A DNA stretch of 34,030 bases from NCBI GenBank assembly GCA_018993265.1, contig JAGKSW010000128.1, positions 1 to 34,030 of the forward strand, given 5' to 3'. The notes under the pieces are model-generated. The model searched no databases. It saw nothing but the letters and a program-made list of their open reading frames with translations, and was not told the origin of the DNA. Source of the DNA: Nostoc sp. TH1S01 (GTDB lineage Bacteria > Cyanobacteriota > Cyanobacteriia > Cyanobacteriales > Nostocaceae). Positions within the stretch are counted from its first letter, which is position 1. The number at the start of each line of letters is the position of its first letter. This document shows, piece by piece, positions 26,293 through 34,030 of this stretch. A program made the translations under genes and the position numbers.

Positions 26293-27168
26293 ATGTTCAA
26301 CGCCACTGAAATTTTAATTGATGCTTTTGTCAAGCAAATTCGAGACGGCTACAGTCGCACATACGGCTGCCTAAAAAATGATTATCAAGACATCATAGCC
26401 TGGGCTGGGAGCATGGCGTTGGAAAATATTGCCAATAGCGATGCTTTATATCACAATGTCGAACACTCTATTTTAGTTACCTTAGTAGGGCAAGAAATTT
26501 TACGTGGTAAACACATTCGCGAAGGTGGTGTTTCGAGTGAAGATTGGTTGCACTTTATTATCTCCTTGGTCTGCCACGATATCGGTTATGTCAAAGGAGT
26601 TTGCCGCCAAGACCAAGAAGCCGCAGGTTTATATGCCACAGGTAAAAACGGCAGAATGATTTCGCTGCATCCTGGCGCTTCTGATGCCAGCCTGACACCT
26701 TATCATGTCGATAGAGCCAAGCTATTCATTGATGAGCGTTTTGGCGGTCACAAACTCATAGATGCTGAGGTAATTAAAAGTAATATTGAATGGACGCGCT
26801 TTCCTGTACCTACAGCAGAAGATCATCAAGACACTGTTAACTTTGCTGGTTTGGTGCGTGCTGCTGATTTAATTGGACAATTGAGTGATCCCCGTTACCT
26901 GAAAAAGATTACCTCGCTGTTCTACGAATTTGAAGAAACTGGGATGAATAAAGTCTTAGGCTATGAAACCCCAGCCGATTTACGCAAAAATTACGCCAAG
27001 TTTTACTGGAATGGTGTGCATCCATATATTAAGGATAGTCTGCGCTATTTATCGCTAACCCAACAAGGCAAACAAGTGATGGCGAATCTCTACTCGAATG
27101 TGTTTGTCGTTGAACATGAAAAAAACCAAGAAGAACATCTATACATGATGGAGCAATTACATGCTTAG
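26293..27168 (+). CDS. HD-domain metal-dependent phosphohydrolase
   Basis: A 291-residue cytoplasmic protein of the HD superfamily. YHNVEHS (53-59, with H54 and H58), CHDIGYV (94-100, H95 and D96) and RAADLIGQ (189-196, D192) supply the expected metal ligands in the right order, so it is probably an active phosphohydrolase or phosphodiesterase. The YHN-xEH motif recalls cyclic nucleotide phosphodiesterases, but the substrate is unknown. ATG at 26293 lacks a clear ribosome-binding site. It is followed 86 bp later by a permease gene on the same strand; the gap holds an inverted repeat. Confidence 0.85.
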   Translation: MFNATEILIDAFVKQIRDGYSRTYGCLKNDYQDIIAWAGSMALENIANSDALYHNVEHSILVTLVGQEILRGKHIREGGVSSEDWLHFIISLVCHDIGYVKGVCRQDQEAAGLYATGKNGRMISLHPGASDASLTPYHVDRAKLFIDERFGGHKLIDAEVIKSNIEWTRFPVPTAEDHQDTVNFAGLVRAADLIGQLSDPRYLKKITSLFYEFEETGMNKVLGYETPADLRKNYAKFYWNGVHPYIKDSLRYLSLTQQGKQVMANLYSNVFVVEHEKNQEEHLYMMEQLHA

Positions 27169-27174
27169 ATTGTA

Positions 27175-27231
27175 GTCATTGGTCATTAGTCATTAGTCAT
27201 GAGTAAACTAAAACAACAAATGACCAATGAC
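27175..27231. repeat. 13-bp inverted repeat made of tagtcat heptamers
   Basis: GTCATTGGTCATT (27175-27187) pairs perfectly with AATGACCAATGAC (27219-27231) around a 31-nt loop. Both arms belong to short tandem runs (attagtc and aggacaa type). It lies just after the HD-domain stop codon and before the permease start. Confidence 0.85.
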
Positions 27232-27254
27232 AAAGGACAAAGGACTAATAAATT

Positions 27255-28373
27255 ATGAATTGGTGGCAAAGACTCAAGAAAAACCCTTTGGCGAGGTTTG
27301 GGGCAATTTTGCTGTTAATTTTCTATCTAGCAGTGATTGCAGCTGATTTTGTAGCCCCTTATGATCCTTATGCTTCACAACCAAATGGTTCACTGCTACC
27401 ACCAACAAAAATTTATTGGGTTTCCAAGTCTTCTGGGCAATTTATTGGCCCGCATATTTACCCAACAACTCAAGGTAACACTGATATTAAGACAGGCGAT
27501 CGCCAATTAATTGTAGACTTTACAAAGCCATCTCCTCTACGTTTATTTGTATCTGGGCCAGAATACCACCTGTTGCAGTTGAGTTTACCACTACCACCCA
27601 CATGGGATGAAGTCACGATTTTTCCGGGAATTCCGTTAACTTGGCATTTATTTGGCGCAGATAATGGCGCAAGGTTCAACATTTTTGGTACTGATGACCA
27701 AGGACGCGACCAATTCAGCCGCCTGCTGCATGGCGGTCGCATTAGTTTGTTTATTGGAATTATCGGTGTAATTTTTACCTTCCCCCTCGGTCTACTTTTG
27801 GGTGGTATTTCTGGTTATTTTGGTGGTTGGCTAGATAGTGTGATTATGCGCTTTGCAGAAGTACTAATGACCTTCCCTAGTATTTATCTGTTGGTGACAT
27901 TGGGCGCAGTGTTACCTCCAGGGTTAAGTAGTACCCAACGCTTTTTATTAATTGTCATCATTACTTCTGTAATTAGTTGGGCTGGTTTAGCTAGGGTAAT
28001 TCGAGGACAGGTACTTTCTCTTAAAGAACGAGAATTTGTCCAAGCCGCACGTGCAATGGGTGGAAATCCCCTGTACATTATCGTCCGTCACGTTCTGCCG
28101 CAAACTGCTACCTATGTAATTATTTCCGCGACCTTATCAGTTCCTAGTTTCATTGGTGCTGAAGCAGTATTAAGTCTAATTGGATTAGGAATTCAACAGC
28201 CAGATCCTTCCTGGGGTAATATGCTTTCTTTGGCTAGCAATGCTTCAATTTTGGTACTCCAACCTTGGTTAATTTGGCCGCCAGCAGTGCTAATTATTTT
28301 GACAGTATTAGCATTTAACTTACTGGGTGATGGTTTAAGAGATGCTCTTGATCCTCGCAGTTTGCAAAGATAA
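27255..28373 (+). CDS. DppC/OppC-type ABC transporter permease
   Basis: A 372-residue inner-membrane permease. A first membrane helix (about 13-35) is followed by an unusually long periplasmic segment (about 36-150) with FGTDDQGRDQFSRLLHGGRI before the five-helix core. The cytoplasmic EAA loop reads VQAARAMGGNPLYIIVRHVL, and the C-terminus has LLGDGLRDALDPR; both are typical of the dipeptide/oligopeptide/nickel family. It would need a DppB-like partner, ATPases and a binding protein, none of which is in this window, so it is probably one of a dispersed cyanobacterial peptide importer. The substrate is unknown. Confidence 0.9.
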   Translation: MNWWQRLKKNPLARFGAILLLIFYLAVIAADFVAPYDPYASQPNGSLLPPTKIYWVSKSSGQFIGPHIYPTTQGNTDIKTGDRQLIVDFTKPSPLRLFVSGPEYHLLQLSLPLPPTWDEVTIFPGIPLTWHLFGADNGARFNIFGTDDQGRDQFSRLLHGGRISLFIGIIGVIFTFPLGLLLGGISGYFGGWLDSVIMRFAEVLMTFPSIYLLVTLGAVLPPGLSSTQRFLLIVIITSVISWAGLARVIRGQVLSLKEREFVQAARAMGGNPLYIIVRHVLPQTATYVIISATLSVPSFIGAEAVLSLIGLGIQQPDPSWGNMLSLASNASILVLQPWLIWPPAVLIILTVLAFNLLGDGLRDALDPRSLQR

Positions 28374-28382
28374 GGGAAAGGA

Positions 28383-28418
28383 AAGTGTGAAGTATGAAGT
28401 CTGAAGTGTGAAATTTCA
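28383..28418. repeat. Heptamer array (tgaagtR) ending in TGAAATTTCA
   Basis: Four units (tgaagta, tgaagtc and similar) ending in the palindrome TGAAATTTCA (28409-28418), followed by tgcttcag. It is the same unit and same end sequence as the array at 24165-24280. Confidence 0.85.
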
Positions 28419-28552
28419 TGCTTCAGGCTTTTGACTATTGACCCTTGATAAATGACAAATGACAGAAACTTTGTCGTGTCATAATAATTCAAGCAATCCC
28501 CTTTGAAGAGATTGAAACTTATACCTGAACTGAATTACAGTGCGATAAACTC

Positions 28553-30664
28553 ATGCAGCCTGAACCCAAAGTCAACATCCTTTTGGTAGATGACAAAGTA
28601 GAAAATTTGTTAGCACTAGAAGCAATTTTAGAAAGACTGGGAGAAAATTTAGTTAAAGCAACTTCTGGGGCCGAGGCTTTGCGGTGTCTGCTGCATCAAG
28701 ATTTTGCAGTCATTTTGCTAGATGTGCAAATGCCAGGAATGGATGGTTTTGAAACTGCTAGCTTAATTCGTAGTCGGGAAAGGTCGCGTCAAACTCCAAT
28801 TATTTTTCTGACAGCCTTTAGTACCAGTGACCAAATGTTATTTAAAGGCTATGCACTAGGGGCGGTTGATTATTTGCTTAAGCCCATAGATACGAATATA
28901 TTAATATCGAAAGTTACAGTATTTGTTGAGCTATTTAAGAAAACTCAAGCAATTAAAGAACATGCAGCTCAACTAGCAGCAGTTAATGCAGAATTACGGC
29001 AAAGTGAAGAACGTTTTCGTTCCCTTAGTACTTGTTCTCCAGTGGGGATTTTTGAAATAGATACAGAAGGAAAATGTAAGTATACTAATCCTCACTATCA
29101 GGCTATTTGTGGTTTAAATGCAGCAGAAAGCTTAGAAACACAATGGCTAGAATTTGTGCATCCAGATGAGCGAGAACGGGCGATCGCTAGTTGGTCAAAA
29201 TACTTGGATATTGGTAGCCAAAACTACTCAGAAGATTTTCAATTCCTCACAGCTAATAATAGTCTGCGTTGGGTACAGGTGCGCTCATCCCGCATGATTT
29301 CGGCTCAAGGAAAATTACTTGGCTATGTCGGAACTCTAGAAGATATCACCGAACGCAAACAAGCTGAAGAAGTTCGCGCTCAAGTTATTCGAGAACAAAC
29401 AGCCAGACATGAAGCAGAGGCCGCCAACCGGATGAAGGATGAGTTTTTGGCTGTGCTTTCTCACGAACTTCGCACGCCTTTGACTTCTATGCTCGGCTGG
29501 TCAAAAATCCTGCGTTCTAAAAAACTAGATGATAAAGCAACTGCTAAGGCTTTAGAAGCAATTGAACGCAATGCTACATCTCAGGTGCAATTAATTGAAG
29601 ATATTTTAGATGTATCGCGGATTATTCGTGGTCAGCTAAAACTGAATTTATGTGTGGTGAACTTGATTACGGTAGTGGAAGCCGCCCTAGAAGCAGTCCG
29701 CCCCTTAGCTGATGCTAAACATATTCAAATCAATACTATTCTCGATTCTTCCATTGGCTCAGTTTGCGGTGATTCAGTACGTTTACAACAAATAGTCTGG
29801 AATCTTCTGAATAATGCAATTAAGTTTACACCAAAAGACGGTAATGTTACTGTTCATTTAGAACTGATGCAACATACTGATGAAGAGCCTAGTGAGCTAC
29901 TTCCAACTGGAGAAATTTTACTTTCATCGGGCTTGTCTCCGATTCGCTTTTTTAGCTCATCTTATGCTCAAATTCAGGTAATTGATACAGGTATTGGCAT
30001 CGAACCCGACTTTCTACCCAAAGTATTTGAAAGGTTCCGTCAAGCCGACAGTACCACCACGCGATCGCACAATGGCTTAGGATTAGGACTAGCGATCGTC
30101 CGTCACTTGGTAGAATTACACAACGGCATAATTATCGCAGATAGCCCAGGGAAAGGCCAGGGAGCAACTTTTACCTTAAGACTCCCCTTAATGCCAAATC
30201 AAAATCTTGACGGTAAAGCAGATAATTCTATTACTTGTGCAGCAGGTACTACACCCCTAGCTGGATTGAAAGTGTTGGTTGTAGATGATGAAACCGATAG
30301 CCGCAATTTTTTGGCTTTTATGTTTGAAGAGTATGGTGCAAATGCCTCAGCGGTGGCATCAGTTGATACAGCACTACTAATACTCGAACAAACAAAACCA
30401 GATATCCTGATTAGCGATATCAGTATGTCAGAACAAGACGGTTACAATTTAATTCAAACAGTCCGAGCTTTAGCACCAGAAAACGGTGGTAATATTCCGG
30501 CGATCGCTTTAACTGCATTTTCCCGCGAAGAAGACCGTTTGAAAATTTTAGCAGCCGGTTTTCAACATTACTTAACTAAACCTATTGACCCTGACAATCT
30601 AATTAATGTAGTTACTAGTGTCATCAAGAAGAATTCAGAAGTCAAAAGTCAGGAGTCAGATTAG
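28553..30664 (+). CDS. Hybrid sensor histidine kinase (REC-PAS-HisKA-HATPase-REC)
   Basis: A 703-residue soluble signalling protein. REC 1: about residues 7-125, phosphoacceptor D57 in LLDVQMPGMDG, K110 in LLKP. A coiled-coil linker leads to a PAS domain with PAC tail (about 154-270, ending TLEDITERKQ). HisKA: SHELRTPL with H304. HATPase: N box WNLLNNAIKFTP (416-427), DTGIGIE (478-484), NGLGLGLAI (507-515). REC 2: about 572-690, D622 in SDISMSEQDG, K677 in LTKP. There are no membrane segments, so it senses an internal signal or a partner protein. The response-regulator partner is not adjacent. The last nine residues are encoded by heptamer repeat sequence (30637-30657). Confidence 0.95.
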   Translation: MQPEPKVNILLVDDKVENLLALEAILERLGENLVKATSGAEALRCLLHQDFAVILLDVQMPGMDGFETASLIRSRERSRQTPIIFLTAFSTSDQMLFKGYALGAVDYLLKPIDTNILISKVTVFVELFKKTQAIKEHAAQLAAVNAELRQSEERFRSLSTCSPVGIFEIDTEGKCKYTNPHYQAICGLNAAESLETQWLEFVHPDERERAIASWSKYLDIGSQNYSEDFQFLTANNSLRWVQVRSSRMISAQGKLLGYVGTLEDITERKQAEEVRAQVIREQTARHEAEAANRMKDEFLAVLSHELRTPLTSMLGWSKILRSKKLDDKATAKALEAIERNATSQVQLIEDILDVSRIIRGQLKLNLCVVNLITVVEAALEAVRPLADAKHIQINTILDSSIGSVCGDSVRLQQIVWNLLNNAIKFTPKDGNVTVHLELMQHTDEEPSELLPTGEILLSSGLSPIRFFSSSYAQIQVIDTGIGIEPDFLPKVFERFRQADSTTTRSHNGLGLGLAIVRHLVELHNGIIIADSPGKGQGATFTLRLPLMPNQNLDGKADNSITCAAGTTPLAGLKVLVVDDETDSRNFLAFMFEEYGANASAVASVDTALLILEQTKPDILISDISMSEQDGYNLIQTVRALAPENGGNIPAIALTAFSREEDRLKILAAGFQHYLTKPIDPDNLINVVTSVIKKNSEVKSQESD

Positions 30665-30696
30665 AAAAGTTATGATGATGTTGGTTTTCAACAGTT

Positions 30697-31164
30697 TTAC
30701 AGATTAATATCTTGCCAAGATTTAGCTTCAGTAAAGCGTTGCAAATGCTTACAGTTTGTAGTTGCGATGACAATATATCGCCCAGGAAACTCTTCTTTTA
30801 AAAGCTGCCACTGAGCCGCAATAATGATATCGGCATCAATATTTTTTTCATCGGCAGTTGGTATTCCTTGACTGCGAGCTTCAGCCCAAAGTAAAGCAGC
30901 TTTTTTCATCACATCTTTTGTTAAAGGAAAAAAATCAATAACTTGTTGAAGTTCATCCAGATTTTCTATCCCTTTAACTGTTTTGTTTATCAAAGAAGCT
31001 AAAATTAAACTTCTTCTAACCTCATATTCACAAATATCAGAAGTAATTACATAAATACCTCTAGCAAGTAAACGATAAAACCATTCCTTACATTTTATAG
31101 CATCTCCTTTATTACTAGGAGATGATAATAAACCCAGCACGCCTGTATCGAGAAAAACAATCAT
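30697..31164 (-). CDS. PIN-domain protein, probable toxin of a toxin-antitoxin pair
   Basis: A 155-residue PIN-fold protein. The acidic residues expected for a metal-dependent RNase are visible: D6 in MIVFLDTGVLG, E46 or E48 in SDICEYEVRR, D110/D112 in NIDADIIIAAQ, with a late ATTNCKHLQRF strand. It overlaps the small upstream gene by four bases (31161-31164), the coupling usual for type II toxin-antitoxin pairs. The RNA target is unknown. It is convergent with the histidine kinase gene across 32 bp. Confidence 0.85.
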   Translation of the reverse strand: MIVFLDTGVLGLLSSPSNKGDAIKCKEWFYRLLARGIYVITSDICEYEVRRSLILASLINKTVKGIENLDELQQVIDFFPLTKDVMKKAALLWAEARSQGIPTADEKNIDADIIIAAQWQLLKEEFPGRYIVIATTNCKHLQRFTEAKSWQDINL

Positions 31165-31388
31165 TCTTGAGAGTAAATTTTATTTCCTGACAGTCTTTCA
31201 TGATCGACTATTTGTTTGAAGGATTCAAAATATATTTCTCTCTGCATTGATTCACACTCTGATACTTCTTCTGCCATCCATTTTTGCAAGAGTTTGATTG
31301 CAGCTTGATTTAGCCGCAATTGTTCTTCTGGCGTTTTTCCTAGATGTGGCAACAATGACGTGAGATTATTTTTACCTGTTACCGTCAT
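31161..31388 (-). CDS. Probable antitoxin partner of the PIN-domain protein
   Basis: A 75-residue, mostly helical and charged protein (KTPEEQLRLNQAAIKLLQKW, then MAEEVSECESMQREIYFESF). No named DNA-binding motif is obvious. The call rests on position and size: a short gene directly upstream of, and overlapping, a PIN-domain gene. ATG at 31388 is preferred; a TTG five codons earlier (31403) also opens the frame, but GGAAG sits between the two and would serve the ATG. Antitoxins of this type normally autorepress their operon. Confidence 0.65.
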   Translation of the reverse strand: MTVTGKNNLTSLLPHLGKTPEEQLRLNQAAIKLLQKWMAEEVSECESMQREIYFESFKQIVDHERLSGNKIYSQE

Positions 31389-31481
31389 ATTAGATTCTTC
31401 CAATACTTTTGTAATTCCATTTTAAATTAGCTATGCCGCCGAGATTGCAAAAACCTACATCTATCGGCGGTTAATTTTCAT

Positions 31482-32087
31482 TTATACAGCTAACTTACCC
31501 CAACCGACATAAGGCAATTTCGCAGCCGTAGAGCGAATTTTTTCAGCGTTAGCAACTAATTGACCACAAGCATCCCAACTACCAGAAACGAACATATTTC
31601 TGGAACCTTCAGCGATGAAAACTGGGGCTGTATAGTCACCAATCTGCACTTGTAAAGTTTCTAAATTTACCGTCACCGTTGCTTGGGGATTTGCTGTGAC
31701 TAGTTCTTGTAATTGTTTGACAGTTGCCCCATCTGCCGTTACACAAGGCACACCAATAGCTACACAATTACCGAAAAAGATTTCCGCAAAACTTTCACCA
31801 ATTAAAGCTTGAATACCCCATTTAGCGATCGCTTGTGGTGCATGTTCCCGTGATGAACCACAGCCAAAGTTACGATTCACAATCAACACGTTTGCGCCTT
31901 GATATTGGGGTTGGTCAAAGGGATGTTCACCCTTTAAAGCTGTGCGGTCATCAATAAACGCATTTTCGCCCAAACCATCAAAAGTAATCGCTTTTAAAAA
32001 ACGAGCAGGAATAATCCGGTCTGTATCAATGTCATCGCCAACTAAAGGTACAGCCTGCCCAGATACTTGTTTAATTTCACTTCCCAT
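31482..32087 (-). CDS. leuD: 3-isopropylmalate dehydratase small subunit
   Basis: A 201-residue small subunit of isopropylmalate isomerase, which with LeuC converts 2-isopropylmalate to 3-isopropylmalate in leucine synthesis. [15 protein letters not shown] (18-32) and [14 protein letters not shown] (73-86) are the substrate-recognition loops. The length is normal for the bacterial enzyme. It is downstream of leuC on the same strand across 167 bp. That spacer carries opposed heptamer arrays but no evident promoter, so the two are probably one operon. Cytoplasmic. Confidence 0.97.
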   Translation of the reverse strand: MGSEIKQVSGQAVPLVGDDIDTDRIIPARFLKAITFDGLGENAFIDDRTALKGEHPFDQPQYQGANVLIVNRNFGCGSSREHAPQAIAKWGIQALIGESFAEIFFGNCVAIGVPCVTADGATVKQLQELVTANPQATVTVNLETLQVQIGDYTAPVFIAEGSRNMFVSGSWDACGQLVANAEKIRSTAAKLPYVGWGKLAV

Positions 32088-32121
32088 AAATATCTCGTAC
32101 TTTTTTCAGAACTAGCTTGAA

Positions 32122-32258
32122 AATAGAGGCTAGAGATTAGAGGCTAGGGGCTAGAGAAGAACATTTTTCAGGTATGGTTGTGAGATTTTCTCTTGATTTG
32201 CTCAGTACTTAACTTACGCAAAAATACTAGCCTCTAGTCTCTAACCCCTAGCCCCTAT
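32122..32258. repeat. Opposed ctagccc-type heptamer arrays between leuC and leuD
   Basis: 32122-32157 holds aggctag/gggctag units. 32227-32258 holds ctagcct/ctagccc units in the opposite sense. The two are partly complementary around about 70 bp. The right array runs into leuC: its last bases supply the leuC stop codon TAG (32255-32257 on the minus strand). Confidence 0.85.
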
Positions 32259-33661
32259 GACAGCAAGTCGCGCACGTCAGCAACTTCGCCTTTAATAGCC
32301 GCAGTCGCCACCATCGCCGGACTCATCAGTAATGTGCGACCAGAGGCGGAACCTTGTCTGCCTTTAAAGTTGCGGTTAGAAGAGGAAGCACTGATTTGTC
32401 TACCTTGGAGTTTGTCGGGGTTCATCGCCAGACACATCGAACATCCTGGTTCCCGCCATTCAAAACCTGCGGCGGCAAATATTTTGTCTAACCCTTCGGC
32501 TTCGGCGGCTTGCTTCACTCGTTCGGAACCTGGAACAACAAAGGCTTTGACTCCTTCAGCCACGCGACGACCTTGGGCAATTTTCGCCGCTTCTCGCAAA
32601 TCGCTAAGTCTACCGTTGGTGCAGCTACCAATAAAGCAGACATCGATTTTTGTGCCTTTGATTGCTTGACCGGGTAATAAATCCATGTATCGATAAGCTT
32701 CTTCGGCAATAAAACGGTCTTCTTCCGCCAGTTCTTCGGGTTTGGGGATGAATTGATTAATGCCGATTCCTTGACCGGGGGTGATTCCCCAGGTAACTGT
32801 AGGTGAAATCTCGGTTGCATTGAACACCACAACATCATCGTATTCGGCATCGGCATCACTCTTGATGGATTCCCACCAAGTTACTGCTTGATCCCAGTCT
32901 GCACCTTTGGGGGCAAAGTCTCTATTTTGGAGGTAATCGTAGGTGACTTGATCGGGATTGACATAACCGCATCTGGCACCACCTTCGATCGCCATATTAC
33001 AGACTGTCATCCGTTCTTCCATGTTCATCGCCTCAAAAGTAGTGCCGGCAAATTCATAAGCATAACCAACACCACCTTTCACGCCCAGGGTACGGATAAT
33101 ATGCAGAATTACATCTTTGGCGTAGACACCAGGGTTAAGAGTGCCGTTCACTTCTATTTTGCGGACTTTGAGTTTAGCGAGGGCTAGGGTTTGGGAGGCG
33201 AGAACGTCGCGGACTTGGCTTGTCCCAATCCCAAAGGCGATCGCACCGAATGCACCATGACTCGATGTATGACTATCACCACAAGCGATCGTCATTCCTG
33301 GCTGGGTTAATCCTAATTCTGGGGCGATGACGTGGACTATACCTTGATTGCCAGAACCAATATTATAAAAAGTTAAGTGATTTTCTTGACAGTTCTGTTC
33401 CAGGGCTTGAATCATTGCTTCTGCCACACTATCGGCAAAAGGACGTGCCTGATTATCCGTAGGTACGATGTGATCTACTGTCGCTACAGTCCGCTGGGGA
33501 AACAGTACCTTCAGACCTCGTTCGCGCAACATCGCAAAGGCTTGGGGACTAGTGACTTCATGAATTAGATGCAGGCCGATAAATAGCTGTGTCAGCCCTG
33601 AAGGAAGTGTACCAACGGTGTGTAAGTCCCAAACTTTATCAAACAGGGTGCCTTTGCTCAT
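32255..33661 (-). CDS. leuC: 3-isopropylmalate dehydratase large subunit
   Basis: A 468-residue large subunit carrying the [4Fe-4S] cluster. Ligands are C347 ([10 protein letters not shown]), C407 and C410 ([13 protein letters not shown]). Other family marks: [15 protein letters not shown] (127-141), VPGSERVK (376-383) and [17 protein letters not shown] (426-442). The length is typical of the bacterial two-subunit type. ATG at 33661 gives the usual [13 protein letters not shown]-terminus. It is the first gene of the leuC-leuD unit. Oxygen sensitivity of the cluster is a family property. Confidence 0.98.
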   Translation of the reverse strand: MSKGTLFDKVWDLHTVGTLPSGLTQLFIGLHLIHEVTSPQAFAMLRERGLKVLFPQRTVATVDHIVPTDNQARPFADSVAEAMIQALEQNCQENHLTFYNIGSGNQGIVHVIAPELGLTQPGMTIACGDSHTSSHGAFGAIAFGIGTSQVRDVLASQTLALAKLKVRKIEVNGTLNPGVYAKDVILHIIRTLGVKGGVGYAYEFAGTTFEAMNMEERMTVCNMAIEGGARCGYVNPDQVTYDYLQNRDFAPKGADWDQAVTWWESIKSDADAEYDDVVVFNATEISPTVTWGITPGQGIGINQFIPKPEELAEEDRFIAEEAYRYMDLLPGQAIKGTKIDVCFIGSCTNGRLSDLREAAKIAQGRRVAEGVKAFVVPGSERVKQAAEAEGLDKIFAAAGFEWREPGCSMCLAMNPDKLQGRQISASSSNRNFKGRQGSASGRTLLMSPAMVATAAIKGEVADVRDLLS

Positions 33662-34030
33662 AGGTCAATCGTTATGTAACGAGTCGGAATTTTTATAGTA
33701 TCAAAAAAGCGTCGGACTTTTGCTGTATCTCTTAACAATTATCTTGCATTTTCAGTGATTTATCTTTGCTCTTAATTGGGGCTGACGCTACAAACCTACA
33801 GCAATAATTAAGAGGATGTTTTATTTGTAGCTATTTATACTATTCTTTTTAATTCTTCAAATGCAAATCAATTATTGTAAACAAACAAAAAATATATTAC
33901 GTAATTTCACTAAAAGATATGAAAAATTCCTAATTTTTCGACTAAATCAGAATTTATTTGGCTAGTAGCATTTATTTTATATCTAAAGCAACATAATATA
34001 TGTCTTTTTTAAGACTTTTGGACTTTGGAA
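33662..34030. other. 369-bp upstream region of leuC
   Basis: AT-rich. It presumably contains the leuC promoter, but no -10/-35 pair, T-box or leucine-rich leader peptide could be supported. A weak inverted repeat (CTTAATT near 33771, AATTAAG near 33806) is the only structure seen. Confidence 0.5.

Overview
The window looks like the chromosome of a filamentous, heterocyst-forming cyanobacterium (Nostoc, Anabaena or a close relative). The octamer GCGATCGC (HIP1) recurs throughout, for example at 401, 1044 and 5583. Spacers are full of the short heptanucleotide tandem repeats typical of Nostocales (tgaagtR, gtgctga, ctagccc and aaaagtc types). Several proteins belong to families found mainly in cyanobacteria (DUF2808, DUF4327). 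This assignment is an inference from sequence character and family knowledge; no database search was run.

Layout. 1-309: the 5' end of a minus-strand leucine-rich-repeat gene made of near-identical 69-bp units. 1008-2183: a secreted DUF2808 protein convergent with a DUF4126 membrane protein, with a hairpin terminator between them. 2184-2855: a spacer with six consecutive hairpins. 2856-5860: purB, then a YihY/DUF421 membrane-protein pair. 6191-9438: two adjacent M16 peptidases whose active-site motifs are complementary. 9793-11747: comM divergent from a HIT protein. 12225-18957: a sugar-uptake locus with an MFS sugar porter, an ABC transporter in the order binding protein, ATPase, permease, and a divergent LacI-family regulator preceded by a double-palindrome operator. 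This matches the frtRABC arrangement known from Anabaena variabilis with a glcP-like porter alongside. 18958-20945: mostly non-coding, with a DUF4327 gene, an integrase N-terminal remnant and tRNA-Gly(CCC). 20997-25788: an RND efflux adaptor and pump, separated by a heptamer array. 26293-30664: an HD-domain phosphohydrolase, a DppC-type permease and a hybrid histidine kinase. 30697-31388: a PIN toxin with its antitoxin. 31482-33661: leuC-leuD of leucine biosynthesis.

How it fits together. Most of this is ordinary chromosomal housekeeping: purine and leucine biosynthesis, proteolysis, transport and signalling. The coherent accessory unit is the sugar locus, which combines a high-affinity ABC importer, a facilitator-type porter and a local repressor, and suggests facultative heterotrophic growth. 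I do not see a clearly undescribed multi-gene system. The most unusual content lies between and at the edges of genes: the hairpin array, paired inverted heptamer arrays, repeats that have entered coding sequence, and the integrase relic next to a tRNA.
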